From the NCBI RefSeq assembly GCF_032854445.1, contig NC_088302.1, positions 1,302,001-1,366,000 of the forward strand: 64,000 nt of DNA, read 5' to 3'. A program made the position numbers and the translations under genes. Every line of letters starts with the position of its first letter. The stretch's first letter is position 1. Shown here piece after piece: positions 54,301-64,000 of this stretch. The notes beneath the pieces are model-generated. The model did no database searches. It was not told the DNA's origin and saw only the letters and a program-made list of their open reading frames with translations. Origin of the DNA: Liolophura sinensis (Eukaryota > Mollusca > Polyplacophora > Chitonida > Chitonidae).

Positions 54301-57300
54301 AACACGGTGTCCTCCATGTCCTTGAGCAACACAGATGGGCTCGACACGACCTTCACAGTCGCAAACCTTGATTCGTATCTCTCAGACACATTGTGATCAA
54401 ACAGCACACCCTGCTGGTTTAATGAATCTCCTGATTCTGAAACAAAACACAGTGCAAGAGATCATTGGCCAAATCACTGAAATCTGTTGTAAGTTTTAAG
54501 ACTAATATTGGCAGTGCTGGAAGCAAAACATTACAATTCTATGTCAGTTTTTCAGCACAGTAAATATATGTATATGTTGTTCATCAGATGTGCTAATCAT
54601 TTCAGAAAAGAAAAACAGTGTATTCCTAAAACGATTACATGCATACTGGCTGAAAAGGGCAGACTAGATGTCACAAAATAAGAAGAATCACAGTACTGCC
54701 ATTATTGAGGTGGCTGTAAACAACAGTTATCAGGTACAGCATGTCGATCAGTGCTTGAGTTGTTGGTGTATATATTTATCTGATTTGTTTTGTTTTATTG
54801 GCGGTGAAAACCTGGTTGCCTAGAGTAAATCACCTTTGCTTGCTAGTTACATGCACACAGCAAACCTAGTGATATGAAGCTCCAGTCTAATTGGTCGAGG
54901 GTTGATAGGCTGCACCAATCAGATGCCTCAGCTGACAGAGCCAAGGTCGAAACAGCTTTATGATGAGCTGGTCTGCTACAATCTTAAATTGACCTGACAA
55001 ATTTTACCAACATATTCCTTAGTGAGAAAGGAAGGCATTACTTGGTCAATTTATTTTAGAGACTTCAAATAATGCGCTAACTTCCTGAAAGCTGCCCAAA
55101 AAGATTCTTCTAACCTTTAGTCAAAAATCCAAAATGCCTAAGCCATTTCTAAAACAGGCAAAGTCATTTACAGCAAAAAACAAGAAAATAGTTTGAAAAA
55201 GTTTGAAAAGATGGCCTATTTTTACCCAACAGAACAGCCTGGCCTACCTTTGCCCATGGGGGCCACCCAGCCCAGCAAAGCCATCAGCTGGCAACCATTG
55301 CACACGCCCAAGCTGAAGGTGTCAGGGCGATCTCGGAACTGCATAAATTGATCCCGTACCACGCTGTTAAACAAAATGGCCGCTGCCCAGCCTGCCAACA
55401 TAAGGAACAGAAACTGATATCAAATCAAGAAGTGAAAACACTAAACATGTTATATAGCATCTGCTACTTTAGAATACAGATGTCTTCATTTCTGACCACA
55501 ATAAAACTTGATGAAATTTCTCATAGGAATTTTCAACAAACACACATGCATACATAACAGTGCAACAATGCCACAGTACATCATCACCAACTGTGGGCAG
55601 AAGACAAGGTGAACTGCGATCATTATAAAGTTCATGAGGTGGTACATGTACCTAGAGGTGATGCCACGGTACATCATCACCAATTGTGGGCAGAAGACAA
55701 GGTGCATGTACGTAGAGGTGGTACATGTACCTAGAGGCGATGCATGTACCTAAAGGTGATGCATGTACGTAGAGGTGGTGCATGTATGTAGAGGTGGTCC
55801 ATGTACGCAGAGGTGGTGCATGTACCTAGAGGTGGTGCATGTACCTAGAGGTGGCCCATGTATGTAGAGGTGGTCCATGTACGCAGAGGTGGTGCATGTA
55901 CCTAGAGGTGGTGCATGTACCTAGAGGTGATGCATGTACATAGAGGTGTAGATTGACAGAGGCATTACTTTTGGATAACAATTCCTGGATTTACTGTGTT
56001 GGTGACGTTTCGATGTAGGTTCTTACATCGTTATCAAACCATATGTTATCCATAAGTAATGCCTCTGTCAATCTATACCATCCCAATTCCTAAATGCCTC
56101 TGAAAGAAGCCAAGGGATACCTAGAGGTGGTCCATGTACGTAGAGGTGATACATGTATCTAGAGGTGATACATGTATCTAGAGGTGATACATGTACCTAG
56201 AGGTGGTGCATCACCATGACTAAGAGTGAGTAAGTGCTTGGAGGTCTGGTCCCATGGTTAAGAGTGAGTGAGCGAGTGCTTGAGTGGCTGGTTCCATGGC
56301 CAAGACAAGTTGCAAATTCTGATGGATTCTGAGAGTTATATATTTTGAAGTTTGTTTGAATGAATGATTATGGCTTAACGCCACATCGGCAATATTTCAG
56401 CCATATCGTGGCGAGAAGTTTGTTTGAAAGGCAGGATTATATCCTATTGGGCAAATGTAAATTTAAGCATCAAAAGTAATATTCATTTTTACGTTTAAAA
56501 ATGCAATTTTTTTGGGTGAAGTTTCAGGTCATTCCTGTAAATGAACATCAGTATGTAAGTAGAAGTATGTTAAAATCCATGGTTTGTGGACAAACGTCTG
56601 CGTACTGTAGCGATTTTGTTTTTATATATATATCTTCTTAACGATACAGATATCCCAGTTCCAAATCACACCATTTACTACAGGGGAAAGCACAATATTG
56701 GTAGCGTGAAACACCCAGTGTCGAACTCTGGAACAATATCTGTATACTGCTGGAGACGTTCGCTACTATGGATTCTTTTGAATGTCAGCTCGGTCAGTCC
56801 GTGTCATTCAGTAGTATGTTTGGGGAAACCACTAGTTAGCTCTGAACTTCGAATAACCAAGAAAAGTCCGATTTTTAAGGTTCAACAAACAGCAGCAACA
56901 GTTTTATTAAAATAGAGTGACAGGAGTATGTTAATATATATATATGTAAAAGTGCCAGTACTGTGTACAAGCACAACATCTGTACTTCAGATGGTTCAGA
57001 TAACTGTGTTAGGGATATCTCAGGGAGGTATTAAACCTAGTGCTGCTGTGATAGTGGTATGTCCTACTGGTGTTATATAGACAATATGTCAGCCATGTGT
57101 GGGGACATTATCAGTAAATAATACTTTCAGGTCTTCTCTGGGAGTAACAGTTCCAGAATTGATCCAGTAATAACTTGGGAAAACGAGTTCCAAATTCTGG
57201 GACTCGGCGTCTCCCTGTGCTGAAACTGGGAATCCCAGTCCCACTATTGCTCAGGGGCACTTATGCACAAATTCTCCCAGTATAAATGTTTCAGCTCATA

Positions 57301-60300
57301 CCTGGGAATTATAAAATTTTGGTCCAGAAAATCCCAGTTACAAACTATTGAGATATACTGTCTCAATCATGGTTGGGAATATCAGTCTCACAGCCTGGGA
57401 AAGTCAGTCCCACAGCCTGGGAACACTTGTGTCACAATTTGGAACTAGCAGTCCCACTGTCTCTAGGTATGCTCTAAAGCTGAAATCCCACTTCAGTGCT
57501 GACAACTTATCTAGCTACCACTTCACACTGCTTATATACATGTAAAATACCTGCCTTAGAAAGCTAACTAGGTGGAAATTTAGATGTTAACACGACGGTG
57601 GTCCGAGATCATCTGGGACTAAAAGTGGGAATTTGCCCGGTATTTATAGTCTACGCTCATAAATATTCATGAGTACCAAGGATGGTACTCAGAGCACTGA
57701 TTGGCTAATACCAAAGTAACAACATCTGTGTATAGAAATACTATACATGTACATGCGTATCTAATGTCATGGCACATTTTTCTTTCTTTTTCTTAATAAT
57801 GGAAAGATGAACAATAACTTGTAGGTAGAAAGGAGATGAGCCTGTGGAGTGAAACTATTTACTTTCGCAAATACAAGTTAATGCCCCTTTTGAAACTCTT
57901 CAATATGAGTTAACACTAAAGGATGTCGTAAAGTAGACAACCTCGTCTAGTGGCAGTTCACCGCGAACGACGATCGTGCGCGGCGAAACAACAACAACAA
58001 CCACAAAAATGATTTAGTGTCTTAAACTTGGTATAAAGGATGTTTTATGCCAAAATCATGCCACAGTCAGTGAGTACTAATGTTGTTTTTAACTGGAAAG
58101 ATGCTGTACGTGGTTTGTTACAGCAAGAATATGTCCAAAAGTAATGGAAACGCTACTCGAATTTGTCACTTCAAAATATTAACAATGGCGGATGTTTCGC
58201 CAAACTTAAGGTCGCTAAAAAAAAATGTTGTTAGCAACCTAGCCAAACAATATCCGATCACCAAACTTGGAGAGAAACTCCTTCAACATGTCAATGTATT
58301 ATACGTGAAATATGGTATTCTAATTAAGTCATCAAGTGTTAAAATTCTTACGTTGGAAGGGACAGGGGTCCACGGAAACTGTGTCCTTCAAAAGTTATAT
58401 TAAGGCGCCAAAAACAACTTGCTCTCATGAGTGCACAAAATACCCTGTCTCTATATATGTTAAAAATATATATATATATTTCAAAATATTCCACAAAAAT
58501 TCTAATTTAATTTAAGGATATGTCTAACCCATAAAATTTACATTCTACCGGTAAAACCTGTGTCTACGTTATGGACAAGGCAGAAAATTAACCCCTAACC
58601 TCCCATGCAATTATATGAAATAATATACTGTCTCTAGCAAAATCGCCACAGTACCTTTAGCTGATCCGCACACATCCGCGTAACTAAACCCTCCTACAAA
58701 TGCCACGCCTCGAAACTGCTCTAGTGTTATCTGCTCTGTACACAGGTCCTCCATGTTGACGTCCCATGTCTCAAAACCCGCCATGTGGAATGCAGCTGCC
58801 ATTTCTCTGTCTCCATTACTCCCTTCTTCACGAATGATGGCAACTTTAGGTTTCCCAGCTGCTGTAAATATACAATGGCTAATTGAAAGTCACACAGCTC
58901 AACTAACTTATGTCTTCAGTTTCAAAAAAAAAAGCTATTTCCTATTAGGCATCACAGGGTGTGTGATCAGGAAGGGTGTGTGGTAGGGAGACTCTTACCT
59001 GTGCTAGTCCTGTCAGGTATCACGGGGTGTGTGATCAGGAAGGGAGTGTGGTAGGGAGGCTCTTACCTGTGTTAGTCCTGTCAGGTATCATGGGGTGTGT
59101 GATCAGGAAGGGTGTGTGGTAGGGAGCCTCTTACCTGTGCTAGTCCTGTCAGGTATCACAGGGTGTGTGATCAGGAAGGGTGTGTGGTAGGGAGACTCTT
59201 ACCTGTGCTAGTCCTGTCAAGTATCATGCGATCTGTCATCAGGAAGGGTGTGTTGTAGGGAGGCTCTTACCTGTGCTAGTCCGGTCAGGTATCACAGGGT
59301 GTGTGATCAGGAAGGGTGTGTGGTAGGGAGACTCTTACCTGTGCTAGTCTTGTCAGGTATCACGGGGTGTGTAATCAGGAAGGGTGTGTGGTAGGGAGCC
59401 TCTTACCTGTGCTAGTCCTGTCAGGTATCACGGGATCTGTCATCAGGAAGGGTGTGTGGTAGGGAGGCTCTTACCTGTGCTAGTCCTGTCAGGTATCACG
59501 GGGTGTGTGATCAGGAAGGGTGTGCGGTAGGGAGGCTCTTACCTGTGCTAGTCCAGTCAGGTATCACGGGATCTGTCATCAGGAAGGGTGTGTTGTAGGG
59601 AGGCTCTTACCTGTGCTAGTCCGGTCAGGTATCACAAGATCTGTGATCAGGAAGGGTGTGTTGTAGGGAGGCTCTTACCTGTGCTAGTCCGGTAAGGTAT
59701 CACGGGATCTGTGATCAGGAAGGGTGTGTTGTAGGGAGGCTCTTACCTGTGCTAGTCCGGTCAGGTATCACAAGATCTGTGATCAGGAAGGGTGTGTTGT
59801 AGGGAGGCTCTTACCTGTGCTAGTCCGGTAAGGTATCACGGGATCTGTGATCAGGAAGGGTGTGTTGTAGGGAGGCTCTTACCTGTGCTAGTCCTGTCAA
59901 GTATCATGCGATCTGTCATCAGGAAGGGTGTGTGGTAGGGAGGCTCTTACCTGTGCTAGTCTGGTCAGGTATCATGGGATCTGTCATCAGGAAGGGTGTG
60001 TGGTAGGGAGGCTCTTACCTGTGCTAGTCCTGTCAGGTATCACGGGGCGTGTGATCAGGAAGGGTGTGTGGTAGGGCCTCTTACCTGTGCTAGTCTGGTC
60101 AGGTATCACGGGATCTGTGATCAGGAAGGGTGTGTTGTAGGGAGGCTCTTACCTGTGCTAGTCCGGTCAGGTATCACGGGATCTGTGATCAGGAAGGGTG
60201 TGTTGTAGGGAGGCTCTTACCTGTGCTAGTCCTGTCAAGTATCATGCGATCTGTCATCAGGAAGGGTGTGTGGTAGGGAGGCTCTTACCTGTGCTAGTTC

Positions 60301-63300
60301 GGTCAGGTATCATGGAATCTGTCATCAGGAAGGGTGGGTGGTAGGGAGGCTCTTACCTGTGCTAGTCCTGTCAGGTATCACGGGGCGTGTGATCAGGAAG
60401 AATGTGTGGTAGGGAGCCTCTTACCTGTGCTAGTCCGGTCAGGTATCACAGGGTGTGTGATCAGGAAGGGTGTGTGGTAGGGAGACTCTTACCTGTGCTA
60501 GTCCTGTCAGGTATCATGGGATCTGTCATCAGGAAGGGTGTGTTGTAGGGAGGCTCTTACCTGTGCTAGTCCTGTCAGGTATCACGGGGCGTGTGATCAG
60601 GAAGGGTGTGTGGTAGGGAGACTCTTACCTGTGCTAGTCCTGTCAGGTATCACGGGGTGTGTGATCAGGAAGGGTGTGTGGTAGGGAGCCTCTTACCTGT
60701 GCTAGTCCTGTCAGGTATCACGGGGCGTGTGATCAGGAAGGGTGTGTGGTAGGGAGCCTCTTACCTGTGCTAGTCCTGTCAGGTATCACGGGGCGTGTGA
60801 TCAGGAAGGGTGTGTGGTAGGGAGGCTCTTACCTGTGCTAGTCCTGTCAGGTATCATGGGGCGTGTGATCAGGATGGGTGTGTGGTAGGGAGGCTCTTAC
60901 CTGTGCTAGTCCTGTCAGGTATCATGGGGCGTGTGATCAGTAAGGGTGTGTGGTAGGGAGGCTCTTACCTGTGCTAGTCCTGTCAGGTATCACGGGGTGT
61001 GTGATCAGGAAGGGTGTGTGGTAGGGAGGCTCTTACCTGTGTTAGTCCTGTCAGGTATCACGGGGCGTGTGATCAGGAAGGGTGTGTTTTAGGGAGACTC
61101 TTACCTGTGCTAGTCCTGTCAGGTATCACGGGGCGTGAGATCAGGAAGGGTGTGTGGTAGGGAGCCTCTTACCTGTGCTAGTCCTGTCAGGTATCACGGG
61201 GTGTGTGATCAGGAAGGGTGTGTGGTAGGGAGGCTCTTACCTGTGCTAGTCCTGTCAGGTATCACGGGGTGTGTGATCAGGAAGGGTGTGTGGTAGGGAG
61301 GCTCTTACCTGTGCTAGTCCGGTCAGGTATCACGGGGCGTGTGATCAGGAAGGGTGTGTGGTAGGGAGCGTCTTACCTGTGCTAGTCCTGTCAGGGTGTG
61401 TGGCAGGGAGGCTCTCACCTGTGCTAGTCCTGTCGGGTATCACGGGGCGTGTGATCAGGAAGGGTGTGTGGTAGGGAGACTCTTACCTGTGCTAGTCCTG
61501 TCAAGTATCATGCGATCTGTCATCAGGAAGGGTGTGTTGTAGGGAGGCTCTTACCTGTGCTAGTCCTGTCAAGTATCATGGGATCTGTCATCAGGAAGGG
61601 TGTGTTGTAGGGAGGCTCTTACCTGTGCTAGTCCTGTCAAGTATCATGCGATCTGTCATCAGGAAGGGTGTGTTGTAGGGAGGCTCTTACCTGTGCTAGT
61701 CCTGTCAGGTATCATGCGATCTGTCATCAGGAAGGGTGTGTTGTAGGGAGGCTCTTACCTGTGCTAGTCCTGTCAGGTATCACGGGGTGTGTGATCAGGA
61801 AGGGTGTGTTGTAGGGAGGCTCTTACCTGTGCTAGTCCGGTCAGGTATCATGGGATCTGTCATCAGGAAGGGTGTGTGGTAGGGAGGCTCTTACCTGTGC
61901 TAGTCCGGTCAGGTATCACGGGGCGTGTGATCAGGAAGGGTGTGCGGTAGGGAGCCTCTTACCTGTGCTAGTCCTGTCAGGTATCACGGGGTGTGTGATC
62001 AGGAAGGGTGTGTTGTAGGGAGGCTCTTACCTGTGCTAGTCCTGTCAGGTATCACAGGGTGTGTGATCAGGAGGGGTGGGTGGTAGGGAGCCTCTTACCT
62101 GTGCTAGTCCTGTCAGGGTGTGTGGCAGGGAGGCTCTTACCTGTGCTAGTCCTGTCAGGTATCACGGGGTGTGTGATCAGGAAGGGTGTGTGGTAGGGAG
62201 CCTCTTACCTGTGCTAGTCCTGTCAGGTATCATGGGATCTGTCATCAGGAAGGGTGTGTTGTAGGGAGGCTCTTACCTGTGCTAGTCCTGTCAGGTATCA
62301 TGGGATCTGTCATCAGGAAGGGTGTGTGGTAGGGAGGCTCTTACCTGTGCTAGTCCGGTCAGGTATCATGCGATCTGTCATCAGGAAGGGTGCGTGGTAG
62401 GGAGGCTCTTACCTGTGCTAGTCCGGTCAGGTATCACGGGGCGTGTGATCAGGAAGGGTGTGTGGTAGGGAGCCTCTTACCTGTGCTAGTCCGGTCAGGT
62501 ATCATGGGATCTGTCATCAGGAAGGGTGTGTTGTAGGGAGGCTCTTACCTGTGCTAGTCCTGTCAGGTATCACGAGGCGTGTGATCAGGAAGGGTGTGTG
62601 GTAGGGAGGCTCTTACCTGTGCTAGTCCTGTCAGGTATCACGGGGCGTGTGATCAGGAAGGGTATGTGGTAGGGAGGCTCTTACCTGTGCTAGTCCTGTC
62701 AGGTATCACGGGGCGTGTGATCAGGAAGGGTATGTGGTAGGGAGGCTCTTACCTGTGCTAGTCCTATCAGGTATCATGGGATCTGTCATCAGGAAGGGTA
62801 TGTGGTAGGGAGGCTCTTACCTGTGCTAGTCCTGTCAGGTATCATGGGGTCTGTGATCAGGAAAGGTATGTGGTAGGGAGCCTCTTACCTGTGCTAGTCC
62901 CGAGAGGTATCATGGGGTCTGTGATCAGGAAGGGTGTGTGGTAGGGAGGCTCTCCCCTCTCCCTCAGGCCAGCTTGTTCTTGCTCCACACACTCGGGGTT
63001 ACACTGTAACCGCTCCAGCTGGAAGCTTGTCTGTTCCCACAGGTCCCTCAGTTGAGTCATCCTGTGGGTCAGTACCTCCTTAGTCCCCACGCTCACACTC
63101 ACCTACCAGTACACAAGGGATGTGGTTCAGGCACTCCGACACAAAATACTTATTTCTATGATTGATGGTTTATGTTATACTCAAGACTATTTCAGCTCTA
63201 CGGAGGAGGCCAGCATTATGGTGGGAGGAAACAGGGCAGAGCCTGTGGGAAACTGCTGGTTGCTGGCACATGACCTTCCTACATGCTGAAGGCACAAAGT

Positions 63301-63808
63301 AAGACTGTTTACACTGTTGAGGAGAAACCTGGTAAAGCCCGGAGAACTAACTATATATCATTTTGTCTGACCTTATTTGTTCATTTATTTGATCTGTGCT
63401 TAATGTTTTACTCATGGATATTTCATTTCTATGATGGAGGTCAGATTAACGAGAGAAGTCTGTAATATTTATTGACTTATTTATTTATATGCTTGGAGTG
63501 TTGCAAAGTCCACAATCTGAAATAAGAGTCTTTGACTTTCCAAGGAAGTACGAAAGGGTTAAGGAGTTTGCATCTATGCATGTCCAGAAACCCAGGGTGA
63601 GGGGTGCTGGGAGGAGTCAAATACAGGACAGTGAGACTGATTGATGAATAATGCCTTACCAATGGCTCATCAGACTTTCTGGATGATCCAATCAGGAAGC
63701 AGGGTACATCTTTGGACTGGTAAAACTTTGGTACGACATCTCTGTTGTAGTTTGGGATCTCAAGAACCACACCAAGCTCTTCTGCAAACAGTACTTCTAT
63801 CTCACTCC
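51022..63808 (-). CDS. PFAS: PFAS, phosphoribosylformylglycinamidine synthase (3' part, six exons)
   Basis: ATP- and glutamine-dependent FGAM synthase, fourth step of de novo purine synthesis, cytosolic, about 1,340 residues in animals. Exons on the minus strand: 63808-63660, 63102-62889, 58861-58655, 55391-55248, 54436-54275 and 51347-51022. All phases agree (0,1,1,1,1), giving 399 residues to the stop. Visible parts: end of the second AIRS-C domain ([12 protein letters not shown]); a linker ([16 protein letters not shown]); then the class I glutaminase domain with [27 protein letters not shown], nucleophile Cys in [37 protein letters not shown] and catalytic His/Glu in MPHPERA. All match human PFAS from memory. 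Two introns are almost wholly arrays of the gene's own donor junctions. The 5' exons lie right of the window. Confidence 0.95.
51555..54310 (-). repeat. 84-bp minisatellite made of a PFAS exon end plus splice donor
   Basis: About 33 units, some of 81-82 bp. On the gene strand each unit reads acaccgtgtttggggtgtgg, gtctgtcatggagaag (exon end, [11 protein letters not shown]), then gtcagtgggacatacaagtc, ctctgtccacacttgattct, catgaataac. The first unit overlaps the true exon end at 54275. It fills about 93% of the 2.9-kb intron. Many copies keep gaag|gtcagt. One stretch of about 19 units (52302-53885) is open for 527 codons; this is a repeat by-product. Confidence 0.96.
54275..54436 (-). CDS. PFAS: PFAS exon ([15 protein letters not shown] ... 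SHGEG)
   Basis: Acceptor gttttgtttcag, donor gtcagtgg; 162 bases. Its last ~35 bases (ACACGGTGTTTGG-like to HGEG) plus donor found the 84-bp array. Because 84 is a multiple of three and the next units lack stops, use of the next donor would add 28 residues in frame. Confidence 0.93.
54437..55247 (-). other. PFAS intron, no repeats recognised
   Basis: Ordinary intron between the exon with GVCNGCQ and the one ending HGEG. It is the only sizeable PFAS intron here without an array. Confidence 0.6.
55248..55391 (-). CDS. PFAS: PFAS exon with catalytic Cys (GVCNGCQ)
   Basis: Acceptor cttatgttggcag, donor gtaggcca; 144 bases encoding [11 protein letters not shown] to WVAPMGK with the nucleophile elbow. 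Confidence 0.95.
55620..56215 (-). repeat. ~20-bp minisatellite in PFAS intron, split by a foldback element
   Basis: Unit gtggtgcatgtacctagag and variants (gatgcatgtacgtagaggtg), about 20 copies in two blocks (about 55620-55945 and 56120-56215) on either side of the foldback element. Confidence 0.88.
55949..56075. mobile_element. 127-bp foldback element (MITE-like)
   Basis: Terminal inverted repeats of 32 bp, tagattgacagaggcattac + ttttggataaca at the left, and its reverse complement at the right with one mismatch (t/a). A nested small hairpin, gatgtaggttcttacatc, sits in the loop. Both ends carry TA, compatible with a TA target duplication as in Tc1/mariner-type MITEs. No coding capacity. 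Confidence 0.78.
56216..58654 (-). other. Rest of the PFAS intron
   Basis: Includes an element-tail fragment at 56365-56424 and a loose repeat of gggaa...cagtcccac words at 57120-57460. A 107-codon open stretch at 58080-58403 has no recognisable family. No exon supported. Confidence 0.5.
56365..56424 (+). repeat. Fragment of a dispersed element (ttaacgccacatcggcaa)
   Basis: gattatggcttaacgccaca, tcggcaatatttcagccata, tcgtggcgag. From memory this word is dispersed in mollusc genomes; a worn relative lies at 20352-20418. Confidence 0.5.
58655..58861 (-). CDS. PFAS: PFAS exon ([17 protein letters not shown] ... GSAKG)
   Basis: Acceptor tatttacag|cag (tandem AG, a one-codon choice), donor gtactgtg; 207 bases with the first AG. 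Start of the glutaminase domain. Confidence 0.95.
58945..62888 (-). repeat. 68-bp minisatellite made of a PFAS exon end plus splice donor
   Basis: About 58 units filling nearly the whole 4.0-kb intron. On the gene strand: agcctccctaccacacaccc, ttcctgatcacacaccccgt, gatacctgacaggactagca, cag|gtaaga. Of the 68 bases, 62 correspond to exon sequence ([20 protein letters not shown] region) and 6 to the donor. Two unit types alternate (gtgtgtgatcagg and atctgtcatcagg on the plus strand). Two shortened units lie near 61390 and 62115. Confidence 0.96.
62889..63102 (-). CDS. PFAS: PFAS exon ([10 protein letters not shown] ... LGTSTG)
   Basis: Acceptor gtgtactggtag, donor gtaagagg; 214 bases. Contains [16 protein letters not shown] and [12 protein letters not shown]. 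Its last 62 bases plus 6 donor bases are the founder unit of the 68-bp array. Using the next donor would lead to an early stop, so the first donor must be used for a full product. Confidence 0.93.
63158..63297 (-). mobile_element. tRNA-derived SINE fragment, inverted, diverged
   Basis: tgttatactcaagactattt, gaggccagcattatggtggg, acagggcagagcctg, ctggttgctggcac. It lies between two PFAS exons; a further worn tail piece is at about 63375-63445 (tttactcatggatatttcat). Confidence 0.75.
63660..63808 (-). CDS. PFAS: PFAS exon ([17 protein letters not shown] ... DEPL)
   Basis: Acceptor cataatttgcag, donor gtaaggca; 149 bases ending in phase 0. Matches the AIRS-C end of human PFAS (LFAEEPGLVLEV). 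Confidence 0.9.
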
Positions 63809-64000
63809 CTGCAAATTATGGTGTGCATCTGATAACATAATACATGTATGGTCATCTGATAACATAATATGTGCATATTCTCTTTCCTGAAACAATAAAA
63901 ATATTTCAAACAAACATTATGAAAAAGTGGGAAAGTTAAGTTGTCTTTGTACTGATCAATTGCTTCAATATTAACCCACCCTTCTCCACAAAAATATTAT
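63809..64000 (-). other. PFAS intron, window edge
   Basis: Upstream intron of PFAS running off the window; a short repeat of catctgataacataata occurs at about 63826-63868. Confidence 0.6.

Noticed and set aside
58080-58403. 107-codon plus-strand frame inside a PFAS intron
   Set aside because: Lysine-rich, AT-driven composition and no recognisable motif; probably chance.

Overview
The window is animal nuclear DNA from a lophotrochozoan, most likely a mollusc (a brachiopod cannot be excluded). The evidence is: genes split by GT-AG introns; proteins closest to animal MMAA, PFAS and raftlin; and about ten copies of a tRNA-headed SINE whose conserved body and tail (caagaatatttcac / gtgttttacgccgta, or the reverse complement) are, from memory, typical of mollusc genomes. 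No prokaryotic, viral or LTR-element features were seen.

Layout. (1) 142-5138, plus strand: the last four coding exons of MMAA, the mitochondrial GTPase chaperone of methylmalonyl-CoA mutase; the 5' part lies left of the window. (2) 5.2-22.2 kb: almost only tandem repeats, including a 10-kb array of a 77-bp unit (8720-18690) and a 29-bp array (6497-8185). A possible terminal exon of an unidentified plus-strand gene sits at the right edge of the 10-kb array. (3) 22340-27584, minus strand: a complete two-coding-exon, 409-residue raftlin-like gene with a myristoylation-type N terminus and a PPxY-type C terminus. (4) 31877-43612, plus strand: two tandem paralogues of a classical short-chain dehydrogenase (284 and 286 residues), five exons each, with matching exon phases and unrelated intron contents. 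(5) 43.6-50.8 kb: no gene recognised, only SINEs, minisatellites and simple repeats. (6) 51022-63808, minus strand: the last six coding exons of PFAS (FGAM synthase, purine synthesis), carrying its glutaminase domain; the 5' part lies right of the window.

The main observation is that five large minisatellites begin exactly at exon/intron boundaries, and each repeat unit contains the exon edge plus its splice site. In MMAA (83-bp unit, about 22 copies) and twice in PFAS (84-bp unit, about 33 copies; 68-bp unit, about 58 copies) it is the exon 3' end with its 5' splice donor. In the raftlin-like gene (52-bp unit, about 31 copies) and probably in the 10-kb array (77-bp unit, about 129 copies) it is a 3' splice acceptor with the start of the exon. 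The raftlin-like gene also shows a threefold tandem copy of its coding tail running into the 3' UTR. Tandem arrays fill roughly 31 kb, close to half the window. In three genes the introns have therefore grown by repeated copying of their own splice junctions, leaving dozens of decoy splice sites next to the real ones.

The genes do not form a functional unit. Exon limits were set by matching splice consensus, codon phase and remembered homologous proteins; no alignment or search was run. Copy numbers are array length divided by period.
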